DNA from: a bacterium
GTDB lineage: Bacteria; Muiribacteriota; Ozemobacteria; Ozemobacterales; Ozemobacteraceae
DNA length: 5,929 nucleotides
Assembly: GCA_016192885.1 (NCBI GenBank)
Contig: JACPTH010000076.1
Span: forward strand, 1-5,929
Direction of reading: 5' to 3'
Shown piece by piece: positions 1-5,170 of the stretch. A program made the translations under genes and the position numbers. Each line of letters starts with the position of its first letter. Positions within the stretch are counted from its first letter, which is position 1. The notes beneath the pieces were generated by a model. That model ran no database searches and was not told the origin of the DNA. It saw nothing but the letters and a program-made list of their open reading frames with translations.

Positions 1-780
1 TATGTCACCACCCCGGGGATTCAGAATCTCCCCCTGGAAGTAAAAGAAGACAAAAATAAAGTAAGCGATTTTAAGCTTGATTCTGCATCAGAGCTTCCGA
101 TTAATTTTGGAATGGTTTTTGATGTGTCAGGAAGCATGAAGGCCGATCATAAGTTGGAAAAGGCCAAGGAAGCCGCAATTGAGTTTATTGAACTAATGAA
201 AAGCAACGATAAGGCATTTTTAATAAAATTTTCCGACGCCCCCGAACTTGTACAAGGGCTTATTTCTGACCGGAGAAAATTGCAGCAAGAAATAGAGTAT
301 TTTCAACCGCTCCATGGAACGGCATTATACGACTCCGTTTACATGGGAGTTGAAATGATCTCCAAAGTCAAAGACCGCCCCGCGCTGGTTATCCTTACCG
401 ACGGGGTAGACGAGAATGCCGCTCGAACAGGGCCTGGAAGCGTTCGCACTTTGCGCGAAGTCGTCGATTTCGCGAAAAAACTTGATGTACAGATTTTTTC
501 AATCGGGCTGGGCAGAGAATTGCGAATGAGGGGTTCAAAGGGGGAAGGCGTTTTAAGAACCTTTTCCGAGCAGACCGGTGGAAGTTACTTTTTTGCCCCA
601 TCCGCGTCGGAGTTGGAACAAATTTTTAGAACGGTAATTCGCGAAGTTGGAAGTCAATCAAAATTAAGCTTTGTTCCGCCATCTGGGGCCAACGATGGCG
701 CTTGGCACACAATTGAACTTGGGATTCCAACCCGAAAAGAGCTCACCTTTATTTATAAACCGACTTACCTAGCTAAATGA
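1..780 (+). CDS. VWFA-related domain protein, 5' end missing
   Basis: The reading frame is open from base 1 and ends at TGA (778-780), so this is the C-terminal 259 residues of a gene that starts before the window. An ATG at 112 lies inside the first core strand of the domain and is unlikely to be the true start. The metal-ion-dependent adhesion site is complete: DVSGS (Asp41, Ser43 and Ser45, counted from the first codon in the window), the Thr of HGTALYD (Thr107) and the Asp of LTDG (Asp134). The stretch before the domain (LPLEVKEDKNK...LPINFG) and the closing part (ANDGAWHTIELGI...FIYKPTYLA) follow the layout of the VWFA-related family first described in Acidobacteria, where a short beta strand precedes the domain and a (K/R)xxY motif closes it. 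Such proteins bind ligands through a divalent metal and are often exported. The signal peptide, if any, is outside the window. The ligand is unknown. A transposon-like element begins right after the stop codon. Confidence 0.88.
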   Translation, partial: YVTTPGIQNLPLEVKEDKNKVSDFKLDSASELPINFGMVFDVSGSMKADHKLEKAKEAAIEFIELMKSNDKAFLIKFSDAPELVQGLISDRRKLQQEIEYFQPLHGTALYDSVYMGVEMISKVKDRPALVILTDGVDENAARTGPGSVRTLREVVDFAKKLDVQIFSIGLGRELRMRGSKGEGVLRTFSEQTGGSYFFAPSASELEQIFRTVIREVGSQSKLSFVPPSGANDGAWHTIELGIPTRKELTFIYKPTYLAK

Positions 781-783
781 AAT
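776..783. repeat. Left target-site duplication AATGAAAT
   Basis: This octamer is repeated exactly at 1007-1014. Both copies sit directly next to the ends of the 784-1006 element in the same orientation. It contains the TGA stop codon (778-780) of the VWFA gene, so the insertion duplicated the stop region without changing the protein end. Confidence 0.8.
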
Positions 784-1006
784 GTTTGCGTTCAGCTATC
801 AGCTGTCAGCTAAAAGCGCAAAGTAATGCGGTTAAGAACCAGGGTCATTTAATTCTTCCAAAGAATACCTTGGTTTTGCCTTTCCAGAAAGGTTTTATGA
901 GATTTCTCCCTCTGGTCGAAATGACATGCCGGCTTTGCTGATTTTGAGCCCCAATCTGTCATTTCGAATGCAATGAGATGCTGACAGCTGATAGCTGAAG
1001 GCTTAC
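784..1006. mobile_element. MITE-like element of 223 bp, IS66-like ends
   Basis: The element has no coding capacity and is bounded by terminal inverted repeats of 27 bp (784-810 and 980-1006) that match at 24 positions; the inner 20 bp (791-810 against 980-999) are perfect. An exact 8-bp direct repeat, AATGAAAT, lies on both outer sides (776-783 and 1007-1014). The right end read inwards starts GTAAGCC and the left end GTTTGCG. IS66-family elements are known for ends starting GTAA and 8-bp duplications, so a non-autonomous IS66 derivative is the best guess, by inference only. Inside are more palindromes: a heptamer run TCAGCTA/TCAGCTG/TCAGCTA at 792-812; an imperfect stem-loop at 837-875 with a perfect inner hairpin at 852-866; CCTTTC-CA-GAAAGG at 879-892; and an 11-bp perfect inverted pair TCGAAATGACA (916-926) and TGTCATTTCGA (957-967). 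It fills nearly all of the 302-base gap between the VWFA gene and ddl, and could affect transcription between them. Confidence 0.8.
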
Positions 1007-1014
1007 AATGAAAT
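1007..1014. repeat. Right target-site duplication AATGAAAT
   Basis: Exact direct copy of 776-783, adjoining the right terminal inverted repeat of the element. Left and right copies are each exactly 7 bases from the perfect 20-bp inverted repeat block, which supports these borders over alternatives. Confidence 0.8.
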
Positions 1015-1021
1015 ATTGTCT

Positions 1022-1050
1022 TTTACTCAAAATTTATTTTTGCCGATAAC
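1022..1050 (+). promoter_or_regulatory. Weak sigma70-type promoter candidate for ddl
   Basis: TTTACT at 1022-1027 and GATAAC at 1045-1050 are 17 bases apart and each match the consensus at four of six positions. They are the best pair I find in the AT-rich stretch between the mobile element and ddl. If used, transcription would start near 1057, inside or beside the palindrome at 1057-1070. The element at 784-1006 separates ddl from the VWFA gene, so ddl probably needs its own promoter. Confidence 0.25.
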
Positions 1051-1056
1051 TTTAAT

Positions 1057-1070
1057 GAAAACCGGTTTTC
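1057..1070. promoter_or_regulatory. Perfect 14-bp palindrome before ddl ribosome site
   Basis: GAAAACCGGTTTTC is its own reverse complement over all 14 bases and ends one base before the GGAGG ribosome binding site (1071-1075) of ddl. Its place next to the promoter candidate and the start codon suits an operator bound by a dimeric repressor. As RNA it could also form a short stem close to the ribosome site. No regulator gene is visible nearby, and the sequence does not match an operator I can name. Confidence 0.4.
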
Positions 1071-1082
1071 GGAGGCATTCAA

Positions 1083-2198
1083 ATGAACTCTTCACAGAAA
1101 ATTAGAATAGGCGTTGTTTTTGGCGGGCGTTCCGGAGAGCACGAAGTCTCTCTTATTTCGGCCCAATCCATTTTGAAAGCCCTTGACCCCGAGAAATATG
1201 ATGTTATTCCGATTGGAATTTCCAAAATCGGAACATGGCTTGTCGGAATTGATCCTCAAAAATTTCTACCGGACCACACCTCATCCAAGAAAATTTGTCA
1301 AGACTCGAAAACCGGCTTGCTAGGAGACCCTAGCCATAAGGGGCTTGTGTTACTCGACCAAACCCATCCGATGGAAAAGGTAAAACTTGATGTTGTTTTT
1401 CCTGTTGTCCACGGAACAAATGGGGAAGATGGAACTCTCCAAGGGATGCTTGAGTTGGCTGACATTCCATACGTCGGATGCGGAGTGCTTGCGTCTTCCG
1501 TTGGAATGGACAAAACCTCGATGAAGCGAGTTTTTCGCGACGCAGGCCTTCCTGTAGCCGATTTTAAGGAGTATTTGCGGAAAGATTGGCGGGGAAACTC
1601 CCAAAAAATTCTTGGAGACGTAGAAGCTCATTTCGGCTATCCATGCTTTGTAAAACCGGTAAATTCAGGTTCCTCAGTTGGGATTTCAAAGGCGCACAAT
1701 CGCGATGAATTATCGAAAGCTTTTGACCTCGCATCGAAATTCGATCGGAAAATTTTGGTTGAAGCTTTTGTAGACGGTCGAGAACTCGAAGTTTCGGTCC
1801 TAGGAAATGACGAGCCGGAAGCTTCACTGCCCGGCGAAATCGTACCGTGCAATGAATTTTATGATTACAAAGCGAAGTATATCGACGAACGATCGGAGTT
1901 ACATATTCCCGCAAAGATTTGCGATGAAAAAATTTCCGAGATTAAAGATTTAGCCGTTCGCGCTTTTAAGGCTATAGACGGGGCGGGGATGGCGCGAGTG
2001 GATTTTTTCCTGGAAACCTCTACAAATCGCCTAATATTAAACGAAATTAACACTATCCCAGGTTTTACAGGTGTTAGCATGTATCCTAAACTTTGGGAAG
2101 CAAGCGGTCTAAAGTATTCCGAACTCGTCGATAGACTTGTACAACTTGCTTTTGAGCGATACTCCGATAAGCAGGAATCTTTGCAGACAGTCGCGTGA
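1083..2198 (+). CDS. ddl: D-alanine--D-alanine ligase
   Basis: This cytoplasmic ATP-grasp enzyme joins two D-alanines using ATP, supplying the dipeptide for the peptidoglycan pentapeptide. All family signatures are present in order: VVFGGRSGEHEVS (residues 11-23), HGTNGEDGT (110-118), the VGCGVLASSVGMDK segment (131-144), FVKPVNSGSSVG (189-200, ATP-grasp and substrate serine loop), the omega loop EFYDYKAKY (258-266), ARVDFF (304-309) and the metal-binding LNEINTIPGFT (319-329, with Glu321 and Asn323). The omega-loop tyrosine is the mark of true D-Ala-D-Ala ligases; VanA-type D-lactate ligases differ there. At 371 residues it is close to the longer DdlA-like form, which has extra sequence around residues 60-100. 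The ATG at 1083 has a GGAGG site seven bases upstream. Unlike many ddl genes it is not inside a murein/division cluster: a mobile element lies before it and a convergent gene after it. No frame break or missing key residue is seen. Confidence 0.97.
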   Translation: MNSSQKIRIGVVFGGRSGEHEVSLISAQSILKALDPEKYDVIPIGISKIGTWLVGIDPQKFLPDHTSSKKICQDSKTGLLGDPSHKGLVLLDQTHPMEKVKLDVVFPVVHGTNGEDGTLQGMLELADIPYVGCGVLASSVGMDKTSMKRVFRDAGLPVADFKEYLRKDWRGNSQKILGDVEAHFGYPCFVKPVNSGSSVGISKAHNRDELSKAFDLASKFDRKILVEAFVDGRELEVSVLGNDEPEASLPGEIVPCNEFYDYKAKYIDERSELHIPAKICDEKISEIKDLAVRAFKAIDGAGMARVDFFLETSTNRLILNEINTIPGFTGVSMYPKLWEASGLKYSELVDRLVQLAFERYSDKQESLQTVA

Positions 2199-2285
2199 GT
2201 GTCAAATGCGCCAGCCATTCTCGGTAAAAGGTAATTTTCCCTCTAAGCGGCACTGGCAGGTAACTTTGATCCCATTCCTGTGATG

Positions 2286-3209
2286 TTAACTCTTTTTTCT
2301 TAATTTCCCCTTTTTCTTTTTTAGGGCGGAATATTCCGCTTCTAAATTCTTCAAAAGTATTGGGAGTTTGGTCAATAAGCGCTTTTGCTTTCGAGGCTTC
2401 GCACGGTTCAAAGCGTATGAAACCAAAAGCGGAAGAGCAATTGTAGAATCTAAATAACATACTACCGTATCAGGAAGGCTGTCAGGCCGAACCTTCCCCC
2501 AACTTACCGCTTCCGATGGGGTGGCGCCCGAAAGCCCTCCGGTGTCCGGTCTAGCATCGGTAAATTGAATGAAATAGTCGTGGCCCTCTTCTTTTATTCC
2601 TAGGACTTCTTGGATATGGGGTTCGGTTTGAAGCAAAAAATTTTTTGGAGAGCCTCCGCCGCAAATAAACACTCCGCTTTTCCCGCCTGTCTTCTTGGCG
2701 TTCAAAACAATGGCCGCGGTCTCATTTACATCCTTGTTGGGGTCTATTACAAGCTTGTTACCCTCTAGCGCCAAAGCGGCAATATTCATTCCGATGGAAC
2801 TATCCCCCGGACTACTGGTGTAGTCGTAAATCCTAATAACCCCGTTTTCTCGCAATACAACGTCGTTTAGAAAAGGAGAACCCACAAAAAGATTCTCGCC
2901 GATGCCAAAATGAGCGTCATGGTACAAGTTTGCCCCGGTGGAAACAATCCAATCTACAAACCCTGACTGAATAAGGGGAATAATGGCGGATCGGCCCAAG
3001 CCGGTTGGAGTAAGTGCCCCGGCCAAACTCAACCCAATAGTAACGTTTTCCTTCAACATTTTCTCGGTAAACAACCTGCAAGCCTCACGAAGCCTTCCCG
3101 CATTGTAAGCTAGAAAAATTGAGTCAATCAAGTCAGCAACGCCTTGTTTCTTTTCAATAGGCGGGGGAAAAATTTTTAGGCCTGAAAGATATTGGTTGAC
3201 CTTTTTCAT
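2286..3209 (-). CDS. Deoxyhypusine synthase family protein, internally shortened
   Basis: The protein belongs to the NAD-dependent aminobutyl-transferase family of deoxyhypusine synthase, which uses spermidine as donor. In archaea and eukaryotes the acceptor is IF5A; bacterial members are thought to act on small amines or unknown acceptors, some making homospermidine. Seen here: SLAGALTPTGLG (61-72), VDWIVSTGANLYHD (85-98), SSPGDSSIGMN (132-142), GGGSPKNF (184-191), FTDARPDTGGLSGATPSEAVSWGK (216-239) with the catalytic lysine at 239, and YLDSTIALPLL (252-262). The start ATG has AAGGA seven bases upstream. The frame runs straight from GVIRIYD (123-129) into YTSSPGDSS (130-138). From memory of human and bacterial relatives about 60 residues normally lie between these blocks, and the total of 307 is short for the family. 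This may be an in-frame deletion or a short variant, so activity is uncertain. The last 13 residues are mostly Lys/Arg. It is the last gene of the minus-strand run, convergent with ddl across 87 bases without a clear terminator. Confidence 0.9.
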   Translation of the reverse strand: MKKVNQYLSGLKIFPPPIEKKQGVADLIDSIFLAYNAGRLREACRLFTEKMLKENVTIGLSLAGALTPTGLGRSAIIPLIQSGFVDWIVSTGANLYHDAHFGIGENLFVGSPFLNDVVLRENGVIRIYDYTSSPGDSSIGMNIAALALEGNKLVIDPNKDVNETAAIVLNAKKTGGKSGVFICGGGSPKNFLLQTEPHIQEVLGIKEEGHDYFIQFTDARPDTGGLSGATPSEAVSWGKVRPDSLPDTVVCYLDSTIALPLLVSYALNRAKPRKQKRLLTKLPILLKNLEAEYSALKKKKGKLRKKS

Positions 3210-3292
3210 CTAAATGTCCTTAACTTTGAATGAAATATGGCTGATTAATTCGGAGAAATGAAAAAGAGTTCTCTTAAGTTTGAGCTTTCAGT

Positions 3293-4249
3293 TTAATCTG
3301 ACACCGTGTCAGGAAGATTTTGGGATAACTTCTTCAGGCTACCGCTGGTAAAAATCAATATTATTTTTTCCACGACGTTGCGATTGTTTTTCATGGTAAG
3401 TATCAAGTATGGAATTTTTCCGCCCGAAAATGCTTTGTCTAAATTATTGTCAATAACTTTTCGCACCTCGTGCTGAAGCCCTTTTATGAATGGAAACATC
3501 TCAGTCCATTGGCGACCCTGAGCCTCTTCAACTGAAACCCCTGGAGGCAAATATTCCCGGGTCTTTCTGTTGAAATAAGCTAACTTGCCTTCTCGATCAA
3601 TTATCATTACCTCGTCGGAAATGTGCTCAACTATATCGAGGGTCTTGCTCCGCTCTTCGTTCACTTGTTCCATCAATCTTGCATTTGAAATGGCGATCCC
3701 AGAGATAACTGAAAAATTCTTTAAAACGAGTTGATCAGCCGGGCAAAAATCTCCCTCGCGCTTGTTCACCACTTGAAAAACACCCACAACCTCATTCTTC
3801 AAAACCAATGGATACGTGATAATGTTCCGAGTTCTAAAATGGTGGGCCTCATCGATTGAACGGTTAAACCTTAAATCCGGGTGAATGTAAGATAAATCTC
3901 CGTAAACATCTTTTATGCATAAACTTGTACGATGAAGAGCGGTGTAACCAGCAACGGAGGTGTTGTCAATGTTAAGAATGATCTCCTCCACCTTGTTGCT
4001 TAGAATCACTTGTGAAATCATAAGTTTTTCGAGGGGATCAATAAGATAAAGGGTGGCTCCTTCGGCATTAAGGAGGGTTTTTACGGATTTCACAACGCGC
4101 CGCAAAAGGTCTTCAACATCAAAAGTTGTGAGGAGTTCTTCGCCAAGAATTATAGTCTTTTCCAGGCTTTCAATAATTTTGAGGTTTTCCACAGATTTTA
4201 CTCCAAGATAATTCAGGATTTCCTTTTGTACAAAGGTACTCGGAAACAA
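3293..4249 (-). CDS. GAF-PAS sensor protein without output domain
   Basis: A likely cytoplasmic signal sensor. Residues 40-192 form a GAF domain (TSVAGYTALHR, IKDVYGD, RTRNIITYPLV, VVGVFQVVNK, then the closing helix AISNARL). It carries an NKFDE-like motif, Asn162-Lys163, Phe168 and Asp172-Gln173, where the final Glu is Gln; that motif marks the cyclic-nucleotide-type GAF domains of phosphodiesterases and adenylate cyclases. A charged linker helix (193-206) leads into a PAS domain (205-301: DIVEHISDEVMIIDREGKLAYFN). Only 17 residues follow, so there is no kinase, cyclase, HD-GYP or DNA-binding output. It could work through a partner or be truncated. The frame opens after a stop at 4262-4264. 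The longest start is TTG at 4249, without a clear ribosome site. GTG at 4190-4192 (residue 20) has GGAG eight bases upstream and is an equally good or better start, giving 299 residues. No transmembrane segment. It lies 83 bases before the DHS-like gene. Confidence 0.85.
   Translation of the reverse strand: MFPSTFVQKEILNYLGVKSVENLKIIESLEKTIILGEELLTTFDVEDLLRRVVKSVKTLLNAEGATLYLIDPLEKLMISQVILSNKVEEIILNIDNTSVAGYTALHRTSLCIKDVYGDLSYIHPDLRFNRSIDEAHHFRTRNIITYPLVLKNEVVGVFQVVNKREGDFCPADQLVLKNFSVISGIAISNARLMEQVNEERSKTLDIVEHISDEVMIIDREGKLAYFNRKTREYLPPGVSVEEAQGRQWTEMFPFIKGLQHEVRKVIDNNLDKAFSGGKIPYLILTMKNNRNVVEKIILIFTSGSLKKLSQNLPDTVSD
3298..3312. repeat. 15-bp palindrome at 3' end of GAF-PAS gene
   Basis: CTGACAC-C-GTGTCAG has 7-bp perfect arms around a single base and overlaps the last codons of the GAF-PAS gene. 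As RNA it could form a 6-bp stem with a three-base loop. No T-run follows on the minus strand, so it is not a standard terminator. It may be chance or a protein-binding site between this gene and the downstream DHS-like gene. Confidence 0.3.
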
Positions 4250-4266
4250 GGAATTCGAGAGTCAGT

Positions 4267-4324
4267 CTAACATTGAATGGCTTAGGTGGCAAGAAAAACC
4301 GAACCAATAATAATGTTAGGGTTC
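4267..4324 (-). other. Inverted repeats with possible pseudoknot or weak terminator
   Basis: In the gap between the membrane-protein gene and the GAF-PAS gene, minus-strand RNA can pair GAACC (4324-4320) with GGTTC (4305-4301), followed by GGTTTTTC. This 5-bp stem with a 14-base loop would be a weak terminator at most. The loop starts with CTAACATT (4319-4312), which is perfectly complementary to AATGTTAG at 4274-4267 further on. The two pairings cross, as in an H-type pseudoknot, and the second arm ends 17 bases before the TTG start at 4249. The 5-bp stem alone is expected by chance; the 8-bp pair is less so. A regulatory role is inference only. Confidence 0.25.
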
Positions 4325-4332
4325 TTTTACAA

Positions 4333-4704
4333 TTATCTTAGCGAACCGGCATTCTGAAGATATGGCATCATGAGAAGAAAGACTCCGAGAAAAAATGCCA
4401 AGGCGAAGAAGTAAAAAAGAGCAAAGAAAAAAAATGGAGTTTCCTTAATAATTTTTTTAACTAGGCTCGCCTCTCCTTCTTGGGCGGTTTCAAAGCGGTG
4501 CGATATTCGATCAAAAATTACCATGGTCATTGCCCCTAACCCACAAAAACCCAGCAAAAACCCAAAACCAATTGCAATAACTGAAGTATGGGGATTATGT
4601 GGCGCGGTGGAAAAAAGAACGTAAGCAACTAGCAAACTGAGGGCTTCAAGCCCGCAAAACCCGAGAGAACCCCAAAATAATCCAATCCAAACGTAATCTT
4701 TCAT
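4333..4704 (-). CDS. Small three-helix membrane protein, unknown function
   Basis: I do not recognise the family. The 123 residues hold three strongly hydrophobic stretches, roughly 6-31, 42-65 and 90-114, the last very rich in phenylalanine (FFFFALFYFF). The only sizeable charged part is residues 65-89 between helices two and three, with a mix of basic and acidic residues. It is therefore probably an inner-membrane protein with a short polar loop and no large soluble domain. Helices one and two share the string LGFCGL (residues 14-19 and 51-56), spelled with different codons, which hints at an old internal repeat or helix-packing motif. The ATG at 4704 is 18 bases from the stop of the nucleotide pyrophosphohydrolase gene. 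Its ribosome site is poor: GGGGG lies nine bases upstream and GAGAGG touches the ATG, so translation may be coupled to the preceding gene. An 83-base gap follows before the GAF-PAS gene. Confidence 0.75.
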   Translation of the reverse strand: MKDYVWIGLFWGSLGFCGLEALSLLVAYVLFSTAPHNPHTSVIAIGFGFLLGFCGLGAMTMVIFDRISHRFETAQEGEASLVKKIIKETPFFFFALFYFFALAFFLGVFLLMMPYLQNAGSLR

Positions 4705-4722
4705 CCTCTCAAGCCCCCAATC

Positions 4723-5094
4723 TCATTTCTTCTCCCAGGTTCCTCGAAATTTATCTGCGGGGTATTTGACATTGTTTTTTCTCATTTTGTCTTGAAAGGT
4801 GCTTGAAAGATCAATATTTAGGGAATTAGCCAAGCTTAGTAAATAAGCAAGAACATCCGCCATTTCCTCCCCAATTTCGGCCAATCTTATCGGTGATAAG
4901 CTCGCTTCATTTGATAATTCCCACTGAAAATGCTCAAGAAGCTCTGAAGATTCCAGGCAAATGGAAATTGCAAGGTTCTTTGGGGTATGAAACTTTTCCC
5001 ACTCCCGCTCTTTGACAAAATGGGCCATCAAGTCTTTTAGAAATTTCACTGAAGTCTCTTGATCGGTTAATTTTTCTATTTTTGAAGAGAGCAT
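4723..5094 (-). CDS. MazG-like nucleotide pyrophosphohydrolase (dCTPase type)
   Basis: This is a small all-alpha NTP pyrophosphohydrolase of the MazG superfamily, closest by eye to the DCTPP1/dCTPase-type group. Such enzymes cleave non-canonical or excess (d)NTPs to the monophosphate and pyrophosphate, cleaning the nucleotide pool in the cytoplasm. Visible signatures: EREWEKFHTPKNLA (residues 29-42), equivalent to the WxxFHxPxNL motif; the first metal-binding helix ESSELLEHFQW (48-58) with the ExxE pair Glu48/Glu51 and Glu54; the second metal helix EEMADVLAYLL (76-86) with Glu77 and Asp80; and KMRKNNVKYP (103-112) for nucleotide phosphates. The length of 123 residues is normal for a single-domain member. 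The ATG at 5094 has AAAGG nine bases upstream and a good promoter candidate at 5139-5167, so this is probably the first gene of the unit that continues into the membrane, GAF-PAS and DHS-like genes. The exact nucleotide preference cannot be read from the sequence. Confidence 0.93.
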   Translation of the reverse strand: MLSSKIEKLTDQETSVKFLKDLMAHFVKEREWEKFHTPKNLAISICLESSELLEHFQWELSNEASLSPIRLAEIGEEMADVLAYLLSLANSLNIDLSSTFQDKMRKNNVKYPADKFRGTWEKK

Positions 5095-5138
5095 AATACT
5101 TTGCCTTTAGTTTTTATTTCCGCTCAATTTGGTCCTTG

Positions 5139-5167
5139 ATAATACCACGTCCAAATTAAACTCTGAA
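5139..5167 (-). promoter_or_regulatory. Extended -10 promoter for pyrophosphohydrolase gene unit
   Basis: On the minus strand, TTCAGA (5167-5162, four of six to the -35 consensus) is 17 bases from TATTAT (5144-5139, five of six to the -10), and a TG one base before the -10 makes it an extended type. Transcription would begin near 5132, leaving a leader of about 38 bases with the AAAGG ribosome site. It lies between the end of the GNAT remnant (5171) and the gene start, as expected for the first gene of a new unit downstream of ftsH. Confidence 0.45.
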
Positions 5168-5170
5168 TGG

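Noticed and set aside
792..812. TCAGCTA heptamers as a start of a CRISPR or tandem array
   Set aside because: There are only three units without spacers, and they form one arm of the terminal inverted repeat.
1298..1914. Several minus-strand open frames within ddl
   Set aside because: They are antisense shadows of a fully conserved ligase and show no family features.
1083..2198. Possible vancomycin-resistance type D-Ala-D-Lac ligase
   Set aside because: The omega loop reads EFYDYKAKY with the tyrosine of D-Ala-D-Ala ligases, and no vanH/vanX-like gene is present.
2199..2285. Terminator between the convergent ddl and DHS-like genes
   Set aside because: Only weak pairings such as GCCAG/CTGGC with a long loop are present and no T-run follows them in the gap.
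2086..2460. Open frame of 124 codons on the minus strand with a basic, protein-like end
   Set aside because: It overlaps the end of ddl antisense and the C-terminal part of the DHS-like gene in another frame. Both of those have clear family motifs there, so this is a shadow frame.
3210..3292. Promoter before the DHS-like gene (TTCATT, 17 bases, CATATT)
   Set aside because: The -35 matches only three of six positions; read-through from the GAF-PAS gene is as likely, so I do not list it.
2460..3320. LPDTV encoded both in the DHS-like gene and at the end of the GAF-PAS gene, with similar bases
   Set aside because: The likeness covers only five codons (about 14 bases) and does not extend, so it does not show a copied gene end.
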